DNA from: Croceibacterium_A sp044506885
GTDB lineage: Bacteria > Pseudomonadota > Alphaproteobacteria > Sphingomonadales > Sphingomonadaceae
Direction: 5' to 3'
NCBI GenBank assembly: GCA_044506885.1
Contig: JBIQKC010000005.1
Span: 30,839-94,838, forward strand
Length of the DNA stretch: 64,000 nt
Shown here: in pieces, positions 1-7,109 of the stretch
Position numbering within the stretch: the stretch's first letter is position 1
Layout: each line of letters opens with the position of its first letter
The notes under the pieces: generated by a model
The model's database searches: none
Told to the model about the DNA's origin: nothing
The model's input: only the letters and a program-made list of their open reading frames with translations
Translations under genes and position numbers: made by a program

Positions 1-386
1 GCCAGTTCGCTGTCGGTGTCGACCGCGGCATAGGCCGCCGGCCGGCCGCCCAGATCCTCGACCATGCGCTTTTCGCGCAGTCGGTCCTGCGCCGCCTCCA
101 GCGCGCGCGGACCGGGCGCCAGCTTGCCTTCCATCGCCGCCAGCGGCGCGACGGGCACGTTCTCGAACTCGTAGGTCACGACGGCGCAGTCTTGCCCGAA
201 CGCCGCCAGCGCCGCCTTGTCGCGCCAGTCGGCGCACGTGAAGACGGCGCTCACGTCCGCCGCCACGCTGTCCTTCTCCGGCGCGTAGACATGGCAGCGA
301 TAGCCGAGCCGCGCCGCCGCCATCGCCAGCATCCGTCCGAGCTGGCCGCCGCCGAGAATGCCGATGGTGCTGCCTGGTGGGATCAT
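1..386 (-). CDS. purK: N5-carboxyaminoimidazole ribonucleotide synthase PurK (partial, C-terminus outside window)
   Basis: Only the first 128 residues are present; the gene runs off the left edge. The N-terminus carries the dinucleotide-fold glycine motif GILGGGQLGRML typical of PurK, followed by the conserved YEFENVP segment. PurK is an ATP-grasp enzyme that carboxylates aminoimidazole ribonucleotide to N5-CAIR, the step before PurE in purine synthesis. The start lies 7 bases after the purE stop, so the two are almost certainly co-transcribed as gpmA-purE-purK. The ATP-grasp domain is not visible here. Confidence 0.93.
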   Translation of the reverse strand, partial: MIPPGSTIGILGGGQLGRMLAMAAARLGYRCHVYAPEKDSVAADVSAVFTCADWRDKAALAAFGQDCAVVTYEFENVPVAPLAAMEGKLAPGPRALEAAQDRLREKRMVEDLGGRPAAYAAVDTDSEL

Positions 387-393
387 GCGCGGG

Positions 394-873
394 TCAGGCC
401 GGCCGTTCGGCCACGGCGTCGGTCTGCGCCGCGCGGTACGCCTTGAGCCGGTCGGCCAGCGCCTCGTCGGTCGTGGCCAGAATCGCCGCCGCCAGCAGCC
501 CCGCGTTGGTCGCGCCCGCCTCGCCGATGGCCAGCGTGCCCACGGGAACGCCGGCCGGCATCTGGACGATGGAGAGGAGCGAGTCCTTCCCCTTCAGCGC
601 TTTCGATTCGACCGGCACGCCCAGCACCGGCAAGTGCGTCATCGCCGCGACCATGCCCGGCAGATGCGCCGCGCCGCCCGCGCCGGCGATCACGACCCTG
701 AAGCCTTCGCCGGCAGCGCCCTTGGCGAAGGCGCTTAGCCGGTCGGGCGTGCGGTGGGCGGAAACGATCCGCGCCTCGTAAGCCACGTCCAGCCGGTCGA
801 GCGCGTCGGCGGCGTGCTTCATCGTCGGCCAGTCGGACTGGCTGCCCATCACGATGGCGACGAGTGCCCCCAT
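394..873 (-). CDS. purE: N5-carboxyaminoimidazole ribonucleotide mutase PurE
   Basis: The product is 159 residues, the usual size of class I PurE. It shows the family signature near the N-terminus (VMGSQSDWPTM), the SAHRTP motif with the catalytic histidine, and the GGAAHLPGM segment. PurE moves the carboxylate of N5-CAIR to carbon 4 to give CAIR in cytosolic purine synthesis. It starts one base after the stop of gpmA and ends 7 bases before purK, so it is the middle gene of an operon. Confidence 0.97.
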   Translation of the reverse strand: MGALVAIVMGSQSDWPTMKHAADALDRLDVAYEARIVSAHRTPDRLSAFAKGAAGEGFRVVIAGAGGAAHLPGMVAAMTHLPVLGVPVESKALKGKDSLLSIVQMPAGVPVGTLAIGEAGATNAGLLAAAILATTDEALADRLKAYRAAQTDAVAERPA

Positions 874-874
874 T

Positions 875-1561
875 TCACCGATCCTTCAGGTAGTGCCGCT
901 CTCCGGCGCGCATCTGTTCGTCGAACTCGTAGACGATCGGCTCGCCGGTGGGAATCTCGAGGCCCGTGATGTCCTCGTCCGAAATGCCCGACAGGTGCTT
1001 GACGAGCGCGCGCAGCGAATTGCCGTGGGCGGAGACGATCACCGTCTCCCCTTCGCCCAGCACCGGCAGGATCGCCGCGTTCCAGTAGGGCAGCACGCGC
1101 TCGATGGTCAGCTTGAGGCTTTCGGTCGCCGGCACCGCGATGCCGGCGTAGCGCGGATCGGCGGCAAGGTCGTACGGTCCGCCGGCGACCATCTCCGGCG
1201 GCGGAATGTCGAAGCTGCGGCGCCACAGGCGAACCTGCTCCTCGCCGTGCAGCTCCGCCGTCTCGGCCTTGTTGAGCCCGGTCAGCCCGCCGTAGTGCCG
1301 TTCGTTGAGCCGCCAGTCCTTGGTCTCCGGGATCCACAGCCGCCCGCAGGCTTCGAGCGCCAGGTGCAGCGTCCTGATCGCGCGGGTCTGAAGCGAGGTG
1401 AAGGCGCGGGTCGGCAGCAGGTCCTTGGCCGCCAGCAGGTCGCCGGCCGCCTTCGCTTCGGCCACGCCCTGTTCGGTGAGGTCGACATCCCACCAGCCGG
1501 TGAAGCGGTTTTCTAGGTTCCACCGGCTCTGGCCGTGGCGGACGAGGACAAGCGTGGGCAA
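875..1561 (-). CDS. gpmA: 2,3-bisphosphoglycerate-dependent phosphoglycerate mutase
   Basis: The 228-residue protein interconverts 3- and 2-phosphoglycerate in glycolysis. The phosphohistidine motif VRHGQSRWN is at residues 7-15 (His9), followed by NRFTGWWDVDLTEQG, and the second catalytic histidine is in SAHGNSLRALVK. The start is a TTG codon at 1561, chosen because the family begins a few residues before the RHGQ motif and a GGAG ribosome binding site lies about 8 bases upstream. A longer open frame continues upstream but has no homologous content. First gene of the gpmA-purE-purK run. Confidence 0.95.
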   Translation of the reverse strand: MPTLVLVRHGQSRWNLENRFTGWWDVDLTEQGVAEAKAAGDLLAAKDLLPTRAFTSLQTRAIRTLHLALEACGRLWIPETKDWRLNERHYGGLTGLNKAETAELHGEEQVRLWRRSFDIPPPEMVAGGPYDLAADPRYAGIAVPATESLKLTIERVLPYWNAAILPVLGEGETVIVSAHGNSLRALVKHLSGISDEDITGLEIPTGEPIVYEFDEQMRAGERHYLKDR

Positions 1562-1617
1562 GGAAGCGGCTCCGGAATTGCTGGGGAATTGCGGGCGAAT
1601 TGCGGGAGCGCCACGCG

Positions 1618-1773
1618 TTAGCGGCCGCCCGGCGGTTTGGGAAGGGAGTCCTCCGCGCCGCCGGCCTCGCGCGCGTCGAGCTGGCGGCTCTGGGCCTTGC
1701 GCCGCCGCAGGTTCTCGCGCAGCCGCTGCGCCAGCCGCTCCTCGCGTGTCGGCTTCGGATCGTCGTCGCTCAT
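1618..1773 (-). CDS. Small basic conserved hypothetical protein (51 aa)
   Basis: A 51-residue protein starts at an ATG at 1773 and ends with TAA at 1618. It opens with an acidic stretch (MSDDDPKPTREERL), continues as a charged helix rich in Arg/Gln/Leu (AQRLRENLRRRKAQSRQL), and ends in a Pro/Gly-rich tail. This pattern recalls small DUF-like proteins seen near gpmA in sphingomonads, but I recognise no function. It lies 57 bases upstream of gpmA on the same strand. The helix would be amphipathic and strongly positive, so a nucleic-acid or membrane-surface contact is possible, which is inference only. Confidence 0.55.
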   Translation of the reverse strand: MSDDDPKPTREERLAQRLRENLRRRKAQSRQLDAREAGGAEDSLPKPPGGR

Positions 1774-1846
1774 TCAGGAATGCCTGCCGCGCCGACGCGC
1801 GCTTGACAAGAGCACCCCGATAGCCAATGGCGCGCGCCTCTCCGGC

Positions 1847-1921
1847 GCTGCTGTAGCTCAGTGGTAGAGCGCACCCTTGGTAAGGGTGAGGTCGGGAGTT
1901 CAATCCTCCCCAGCAGCACCA
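1847..1921 (+). tRNA. tRNA-Thr (anticodon GGT)
   Basis: The 75-base sequence folds as a cloverleaf: acceptor arm GCTGCTG pairs with CAGCAGC, the D-arm is GCTC...GAGC, the anticodon loop is TTGGTAA on a CACCC/GGGTG stem, the T-loop contains GTTCAATC, and the 3' CCA is encoded. A TTGACA hexamer at 1803-1808 could be its -35 element. Confidence 0.97.
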
Positions 1922-1954
1922 TATGCCCGCTTGCCAATCTCGGGTGTATTGTTC

Positions 1955-2431
1955 ATGTATGGCACCATGGACGAAGGCGAGCTTACTCCGCTGCATCCGA
2001 ACTACGTCAAGGTGGTGCGCCTCGCCACCGTGATCGCCGCGCTGCCGTTCGTGATCGGCGCGCTGGCGCTGGAGAGCGCCGGCCTGCTGCCGCGCGGCGT
2101 GTTCCTGGTTCCGGTGCTCCTGCTCGCCGTGTGGCTGATCGTGCGCGCGCCGCTGCGCCGCTATCATGCGCGCGGCTATGCGATGGGCGCGGACCGGCTG
2201 CGCGTGGTTCGCGGCCTGATCTTCCGCTCCGATACGGTGGTGCCGTTCGGCCGTGTCCAGCATATCGATGTCCACCAGGGCCCTGTCGAACGCGTCTACG
2301 GCCTCGCCACGCTGGTGCTGCATACCGCCGGGAACCACAACGCCTCGGTCTCGCTGCCTGGGCTCGCCCATGGCGATGCGACGGCGATGCGCGAGGAAAT
2401 CCGCGCGCACGTGAAGCGCGAGACGATGTGA
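1955..2431 (+). CDS. PH domain-containing membrane protein (YdbS-like, bPH2)
   Basis: The 158-residue protein has two hydrophobic helices near residues 24-64 (a hairpin) followed by a bacterial PH-like domain with the family pattern RLRVVRGLIFRSDTVVPFGR and VQHIDVHQGPVERVYGLATL. YdbS/YdbT-type proteins are paired inner-membrane proteins; in Bacillus they affect resistance to antimicrobial peptides, and their role in alphaproteobacteria is not established. The last codons overlap the start of the next gene (ATGTGA), so both are translated together. No good ribosome binding site marks the start; ATG at 1967 is an alternative. Confidence 0.8.
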   Translation: MYGTMDEGELTPLHPNYVKVVRLATVIAALPFVIGALALESAGLLPRGVFLVPVLLLAVWLIVRAPLRRYHARGYAMGADRLRVVRGLIFRSDTVVPFGRVQHIDVHQGPVERVYGLATLVLHTAGNHNASVSLPGLAHGDATAMREEIRAHVKRETM

Positions 2432-3981
2432 GCGAGGACATGGCCGTGACGGCGGCGGCGGAATGGCGGCGGACCAGCCCTGTCAGCTTTATCGTGCGCG
2501 CCATCACCGGGCTGGGGAAAATGATCGTCCCGGCCCTCGCGATGCTGTTCGGCGCGCAGGGGTGGGATGGCGGCGGCGCGTTCATCGTCCCGGCTATCCT
2601 GGCGATGGTCCTGATCAGCGCGCTGTTCACCTGGATCGCCTGGCGCCAGTTCCGCTACCGGATCGGAGACAGCGATATTCGCGTAGAGCACGGGCTGCTG
2701 AGCCGCACGGCGCGCTCGGTTCCCTACGAAAGGATCCAGGACGTCAGCCTGGAGCAGAAATTCGTCCCGCGCCTGTTCGGGATGGTCGAGGTCAGGTTCG
2801 AGACCGGGGCGGGCGGCAAGGACGAGCTCAAGATCGCCTATGTCGGCGCGGCCGAAGGCGCGGCCTTGCGCGAAACGGTGCGGACCCTTCAGACCGGCGC
2901 GCCGGCAATCGCGGGCGAGACTGCTCCGCCGGACGCGGAACCCGCCCGGACGCTGTTCGCGATGGACTTGCGCCGCCTGCTGACATTCGGGGTGTTCGAG
3001 TTCTCGCTGGTCATCTTCGCCGTGCTCGGCGGCGTGGCGCAGCAGCTCGACTTCCTGTTGCCGCTCGACATCTGGGACTTCGATACCTGGGGCCGCCTGC
3101 TGGCGGGGCCGGGACACGATCTCGCGGCGCTCGGCGTGGTCGCGCAGGCGCTCGGCGTGGCGTTGGCGTTGGCGACTCTGGCGCTGCTGGGCCTCGGCAC
3201 CGGGATCGCGCGCACGGTGCTGCGCGACTACGGCTTCCTGCTCGAGGAAACGCCCAAGGGCCTGCGCCGCCGCCGGGGCCTGCTGACGCGCACCGACGTG
3301 GTCATGCCCATGCACCGCGTCCAGGCGCTCATGGTGACGACCGGGATCGTCCGCCGCCGCTTTGGCTGGCATGGCCTCGGCATCGTCAGCTTGGCGCAGG
3401 ATGCGAAGTCGGAAAGCCACGTGGTCGCGCCCTTTGCGACCATGGAGGAGATCGCGCCGGTCGTCGCGGCGACCGGCTTCTCGCTCCCTGACGATGGCGT
3501 TCGATGGCATCGGGCTAGCCCGCGGCAGCGGACCGGCAACATGATCCTGGCGGCCCTGCTTCCGGCCGTGCTTGCGGTGGTCGCGGCGGTGGTGGGCGCG
3601 GCGTTCGCATCGCAGACCGAAGGCCCGCCGCCCGCCTGGCCCGTTCTCGCCCCGGCCGGGTTCGCGGCGCTCGGCGGCCTGCTGGCCTTGCGCGAGTGGT
3701 TTCTCTGGCGCCATCGCCGCCACGCCGTCGACGCGCGCCAGCTCTACGTGCGCGAAGGCTGGCTTGCGCCGCGGCTCGACATCGCCTCGCGGATCAGGAT
3801 CCAGTCGGTCGAGATCGCCCAGGGGCCGATCGCGCGTCGCCGGGGCTATGCCGACGTCAGGTTCGGCCTCGCCGGCGGGACGCTGGAAATGCACGGGGTG
3901 CCGATCGAAGGCGCGCGCGCGATCCGCTCGGCCGTGCTGGACAGCATCGGCGCGGTCGATTTCTCGCGCCTGCCCGGCTGA
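2428..3981 (+). CDS. PH domain-containing membrane protein (YdbT-like, repeated bPH2)
   Basis: The 517-residue protein begins with GTG overlapping the previous stop (ATG at 2440 is the alternative). It contains three copies of a module made of a hydrophobic helix pair and a bPH2 domain: helices near residues 30-75, 190-265 and 370-415, each followed by a sheet-rich segment with motifs such as VPYERIQDVSLEQ, MPMHRVQALMV and SRIRIQSVEIAQG. This is the YdbT architecture, partner of the YdbS-like gene just upstream. Function is inferred only from the family: an inner-membrane complex with possible lipid or envelope role. Confidence 0.82.
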   Translation: MSEDMAVTAAAEWRRTSPVSFIVRAITGLGKMIVPALAMLFGAQGWDGGGAFIVPAILAMVLISALFTWIAWRQFRYRIGDSDIRVEHGLLSRTARSVPYERIQDVSLEQKFVPRLFGMVEVRFETGAGGKDELKIAYVGAAEGAALRETVRTLQTGAPAIAGETAPPDAEPARTLFAMDLRRLLTFGVFEFSLVIFAVLGGVAQQLDFLLPLDIWDFDTWGRLLAGPGHDLAALGVVAQALGVALALATLALLGLGTGIARTVLRDYGFLLEETPKGLRRRRGLLTRTDVVMPMHRVQALMVTTGIVRRRFGWHGLGIVSLAQDAKSESHVVAPFATMEEIAPVVAATGFSLPDDGVRWHRASPRQRTGNMILAALLPAVLAVVAAVVGAAFASQTEGPPPAWPVLAPAGFAALGGLLALREWFLWRHRRHAVDARQLYVREGWLAPRLDIASRIRIQSVEIAQGPIARRRGYADVRFGLAGGTLEMHGVPIEGARAIRSAVLDSIGAVDFSRLPG

Positions 3982-4011
3982 GCGCCGGAGCGCTGTGCGC
4001 GAATCGTAGGG

Positions 4012-4317
4012 TCAGTCGTTTCCGGCGGCGAGCAGGTCCGCCCATTCGGGATGACGCCTGAACTGCGCATCGACGTACGAACATTGCGGCACGATGGTGA
4101 AGCCCTGTTCCCGCGCGTCGGCCACCAGCGCCTCTACCAGTTGCAGCGCCACGCCGCGCCCGCGCATCTCCGGCGGGACGAAAGTGTGCTCGGCGATTCG
4201 CAGCGGTCCCATCGCGCGCCAGGTCAGCTCGGCGGGCCGGTCCACGCCCGGCAGGGCGGCGCGATAGGCGCCGTGGCTGGTTTCGTCGGTGCGTGTTATC
4301 GTGATTGGATCGGGCAT
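4012..4317 (-). CDS. GNAT-type N-acetyltransferase (YjdJ/NATD1-like)
   Basis: The 101-residue protein is the short acetyltransferase type (Acetyltransf_CG) with the acetyl-CoA-binding segment VPPEMRGRGVALQLVEALV and a following FTIVPQCSYVDAQF strand, matching NATD1/YjdJ proteins whose substrate is unknown. The start at 4317 is supported by a strong AAGGAGG site about 9 bases upstream; the longer open frame to 4389 has none. It is divergent from the threonine aldolase gene, sharing a 52-base gap. Confidence 0.85.
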   Translation of the reverse strand: MPDPITITRTDETSHGAYRAALPGVDRPAELTWRAMGPLRIAEHTFVPPEMRGRGVALQLVEALVADAREQGFTIVPQCSYVDAQFRRHPEWADLLAAGND

Positions 4318-4369
4318 GTGCTCAAGCCTCCTTCTTGCACCGAACCCGGCGTGAAGCCATGGCGTTCCC

Positions 4370-5365
4370 ATGCAATTCCTGTCCGACAACGCGGCGTCGG
4401 TCCATCCGAAGGTGTGGGACGCGCTGCGCGCCGCGGATGCGGCCGATACGCCTTACGATACCGACCGCCTGAGCCGCACGCTCGACGATGCCTTCGCGAT
4501 GACGTTCGGGCAGGAAGTCGCGGTGCTGTGGGCGGCCACCGGGACTGCCGCCAACTGTCTTGCGCTGGCGACGATGGTTCCGCCGCACGGCGGGGTCGTC
4601 TGCCACCGCGAGGCGCATATCGAGATGGACGAGGGCGGCGCGCCGGGGTTCTATCTCCACGGCGCGAAGCTGATCCTTGCGGAGGGCCCGGACGCCAGAT
4701 TGACCCCCGAGAGCCTGCGCGCCGCGCTCGATCCGATTCGCGACGATGTGCATCAGGTCCAGCCGCACGCGGTCTCGATCACGCAGGCGAGCGAATACGG
4801 CTGCTGCTATCGCCCGCATGAGCTGACCGCGCTCGACGCGGTGATGGCGTCGCGCGGGCTCCCGCTGCATGTCGACGGGGCGCGCTTCGCCAATGCCGTG
4901 GCTTTCCTCAACGTCCCGCCCGCCGAAGCCGCCGGACCCGCCGCCGCGCTGAGCTTCGGCTGCGTCAAGAACGGGGCGATGAGCGCGGAAGCCATCGTGT
5001 TCTTCGATCCCGCGCTGGCCGATGTCGCGCGCTATCGCCGCAAGCGCGCCGGGCACCTGCAATCGAAGGGGCGCTTTCTCGCCGCGCAGCTGCTGGCGAT
5101 GCTCGAAGGCGACCTGTGGCTGCACAACGCCGCCCATGCGAACGCGGCGGCGCTGGAGATCGGCCGCGCGGCGGGCGGGCGGCTGCTGCATCCGGTGGAA
5201 GCCAACGAGGTGTTCGCGCGTTGCACCGCCGCCGAGCGCGAGGCGCTGCGGGCGCGCGGGTTCGCGTTCTACGACTGGGGCGCGGAGGCGGCGCGCTTCG
5301 TCACGGCGTGGGATACGCGCGAAGAGCATGCGCTGGCGCTGGCCGGAGCGATCGGAGGCTTGTGA
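4370..5365 (+). CDS. Low-specificity L-threonine aldolase (PLP-dependent)
   Basis: The 331-residue enzyme belongs to the beta-eliminating lyase / threonine aldolase family, which cleaves L-threonine or L-allo-threonine to glycine and acetaldehyde. The N-terminal FLSDNAASVHP motif, the substrate-side DGARFANA motif and the PLP lysine in SFGCVKNGAMSAE are visible. Length and order of motifs match LtaE relatives. It ends with an overlapping GTGA at the start of the DMT transporter gene, so both are probably one transcript. Confidence 0.92.
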   Translation: MQFLSDNAASVHPKVWDALRAADAADTPYDTDRLSRTLDDAFAMTFGQEVAVLWAATGTAANCLALATMVPPHGGVVCHREAHIEMDEGGAPGFYLHGAKLILAEGPDARLTPESLRAALDPIRDDVHQVQPHAVSITQASEYGCCYRPHELTALDAVMASRGLPLHVDGARFANAVAFLNVPPAEAAGPAAALSFGCVKNGAMSAEAIVFFDPALADVARYRRKRAGHLQSKGRFLAAQLLAMLEGDLWLHNAAHANAAALEIGRAAGGRLLHPVEANEVFARCTAAEREALRARGFAFYDWGAEAARFVTAWDTREEHALALAGAIGGL

Positions 5366-6303
5366 GCGAGACGCCCGACGATCCGGGGGAGCGACACCTG
5401 CTGCTTCGGCCGGGAGTGGCGTTGCCGTTCCTGCTGGTGGCGCTGATCTGGGGTTCGACCTGGTACGTCATCAAGGATCAGCTCGCCGCCGCCCCGCCGG
5501 TGTGGTCGGTGACATACCGCTTCGCCATCGCCGGCGCGGGCATGTTCGTGCTCGCCGCCCTGGGCGGGCGCGGCGTCGGTCTTTCGCGCAGCGGCCACAT
5601 GCTGGCGCTGGGGATCGGGTTCAGCCAGTTCTGCTTCAACTACATGCTGGTCTACGAGGCGGAAGTGCACCTGACTTCGGGGATCGTGGCCGTGCTCTAT
5701 GGCCTGTTGATGCTCCCCAACGCGGTGCTTGCGCGCGTGTTTCTCGGGCAGCCCATCACCACGCGCTTCCTGATCGGGTCAATGATCGGCCTTGTCGGAA
5801 TAGCGCTGCTGCTCGTCCATGAAGCGCGGGAAGCGCCTCCTGCCGGCATGGTCGGCTTCGGCGTTGCGCTGACGGCGGTCGGCCTGCTGTCGGCTTCGGT
5901 CGCCAACGTGTTGCAGGCGACCGAAGCGGCCCGCCGCGATTCGCTGGTCGCCCTGCTCGCCTGGGCGATGCTGTGGGGCATGCTGATGGATGGAGCGATA
6001 GCCTGGGCGCTGGCCGGCCCGCCGGTGTTTCCGGGCGGCGCGCGCTACTGGGGCGGCGTTGCCTATCTGGCGATCCTCGGCTCGGTGGTCACCTTCCCGC
6101 TCTATTTCCGCCTGATCCGCGATCTCGGGCCGGGGCGAGCGGCGTATAACGGCGTGCTGGTGCCGGTGGTGGCGATGGGGCTGTCGACCCTGTTCGAAGG
6201 CTATCGCTGGTCTGCGCTCGCCATGGCGGGGTCCGTCCTCGCGCTCGCCGGCATGGTCGTCGCGCTCAGGGGACGGCACGCGCCGCTGGCAGGCAAGCCC
6301 TGA
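5362..6303 (+). CDS. DMT family (EamA) transporter
   Basis: The 313-residue protein has about ten hydrophobic helices in two EamA halves, with the hallmark LPFLLVALIWGSTWYVIK near residues 20-37. EamA proteins export small metabolites or amino acids across the inner membrane; the substrate here cannot be told. The GTG start at 5362 overlaps the aldolase stop and has a GGAGG site just upstream. The 3' end overlaps the convergent epimerase gene by 38 bases. Confidence 0.88.
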   Translation: MSETPDDPGERHLLLRPGVALPFLLVALIWGSTWYVIKDQLAAAPPVWSVTYRFAIAGAGMFVLAALGGRGVGLSRSGHMLALGIGFSQFCFNYMLVYEAEVHLTSGIVAVLYGLLMLPNAVLARVFLGQPITTRFLIGSMIGLVGIALLLVHEAREAPPAGMVGFGVALTAVGLLSASVANVLQATEAARRDSLVALLAWAMLWGMLMDGAIAWALAGPPVFPGGARYWGGVAYLAILGSVVTFPLYFRLIRDLGPGRAAYNGVLVPVVAMGLSTLFEGYRWSALAMAGSVLALAGMVVALRGRHAPLAGKP

Positions 6304-7057
6304 GCCCGGCGCGGAAATCGGGATAACGCGGCCGCCAGCCGAGCACGCGCTTGGCCTTGCCGTTCGCCACCCGGCGGTTTTCCGCCCAGAACGCCCGCGC
6401 CTGCGGCGAAAGTCCTGCCTCGTCCAGCGATTGCAGCGCTGGTGGTGCCACGCCCAGCAACCGGCAGGCTTCCTCGATCACCGCGTTCTGGCTCGCCGGC
6501 AGGTCGTCGGCGAGGTTGTAGGCGCCCGGCGGGCCGTCGATCGCGGCCAGCACGCCGCCGGCGATGTCGTCCACGTGGATGCGGCTGAACACTTGCCCCG
6601 GCAGGGCGATCCGATGCGCCCGGCCTTCGCGCACCCGGTCCAGCGCGCTGCGGCCGGGGCCGTAGATGCCCGGCAGGCGAAACACCCGCGCGCCGCGTTC
6701 GAGCCATTGCGAATCGGCTTCGGCGCGCGCCGTGCGCCGCCCGCCGCCGATGGGTGCGCGCTCGTCCACCCATGCGCCGCCCGTGTCGCCATAGACGCCG
6801 GTCGAGGACAGGTAACCGAGCCAGCCCCGGCCCAACGCATCGCCGTAGCGGTCCAGCACGGGATCGCCATCTTCGCCCGGCGGGACGGACGAAAGCACAT
6901 GGTCGGCGGCGGCGAGCGCAGCCTTCACCGCCGGCTCGTCGTCGAACGCGATCTCACCCGCGCTGCCGGTCGCCGTCACCAGCCATCCGCGCGCTTCCGC
7001 CGCCGCGCGGATGCGCTTCGCCGAATAGCCGAGTCCGAAGATGAACAGATGCGCCAC
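6266..7057 (-). CDS. NAD-dependent epimerase/dehydratase family protein (YeeZ-like SDR)
   Basis: The 263-residue protein has a short Rossmann start (LFIFGLGYSAKRI) and the extended-SDR segment YLSSTGVYGDTGG, then FRLPGIYGPGRSALD and a FSRIHVDDIA motif. This is the YeeZ-like atypical SDR group in which the catalytic tyrosine is replaced (the YGDTGG stretch aligns with the usual YxxxK region only loosely). Substrate unknown. It is convergent with the DMT gene and overlaps its end by 38 bases; the pepN gene is divergent, 52 bases away. Confidence 0.85.
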   Translation of the reverse strand: MAHLFIFGLGYSAKRIRAAAEARGWLVTATGSAGEIAFDDEPAVKAALAAADHVLSSVPPGEDGDPVLDRYGDALGRGWLGYLSSTGVYGDTGGAWVDERAPIGGGRRTARAEADSQWLERGARVFRLPGIYGPGRSALDRVREGRAHRIALPGQVFSRIHVDDIAGGVLAAIDGPPGAYNLADDLPASQNAVIEEACRLLGVAPPALQSLDEAGLSPQARAFWAENRRVANGKAKRVLGWRPRYPDFRAGLRACLPAARAVP

Positions 7058-7109
7058 GCGCGCGTTCTACGCGTTGGAAGCCGCAGCGAAAGCACCTAAG
7101 AGCCGGATC

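Noticed and set aside
1954..3981. The two PH-domain genes as a single fused gene
   Set aside because: They are in different frames with a clean ATGTGA overlap, and the two proteins match the separate YdbS and YdbT types.
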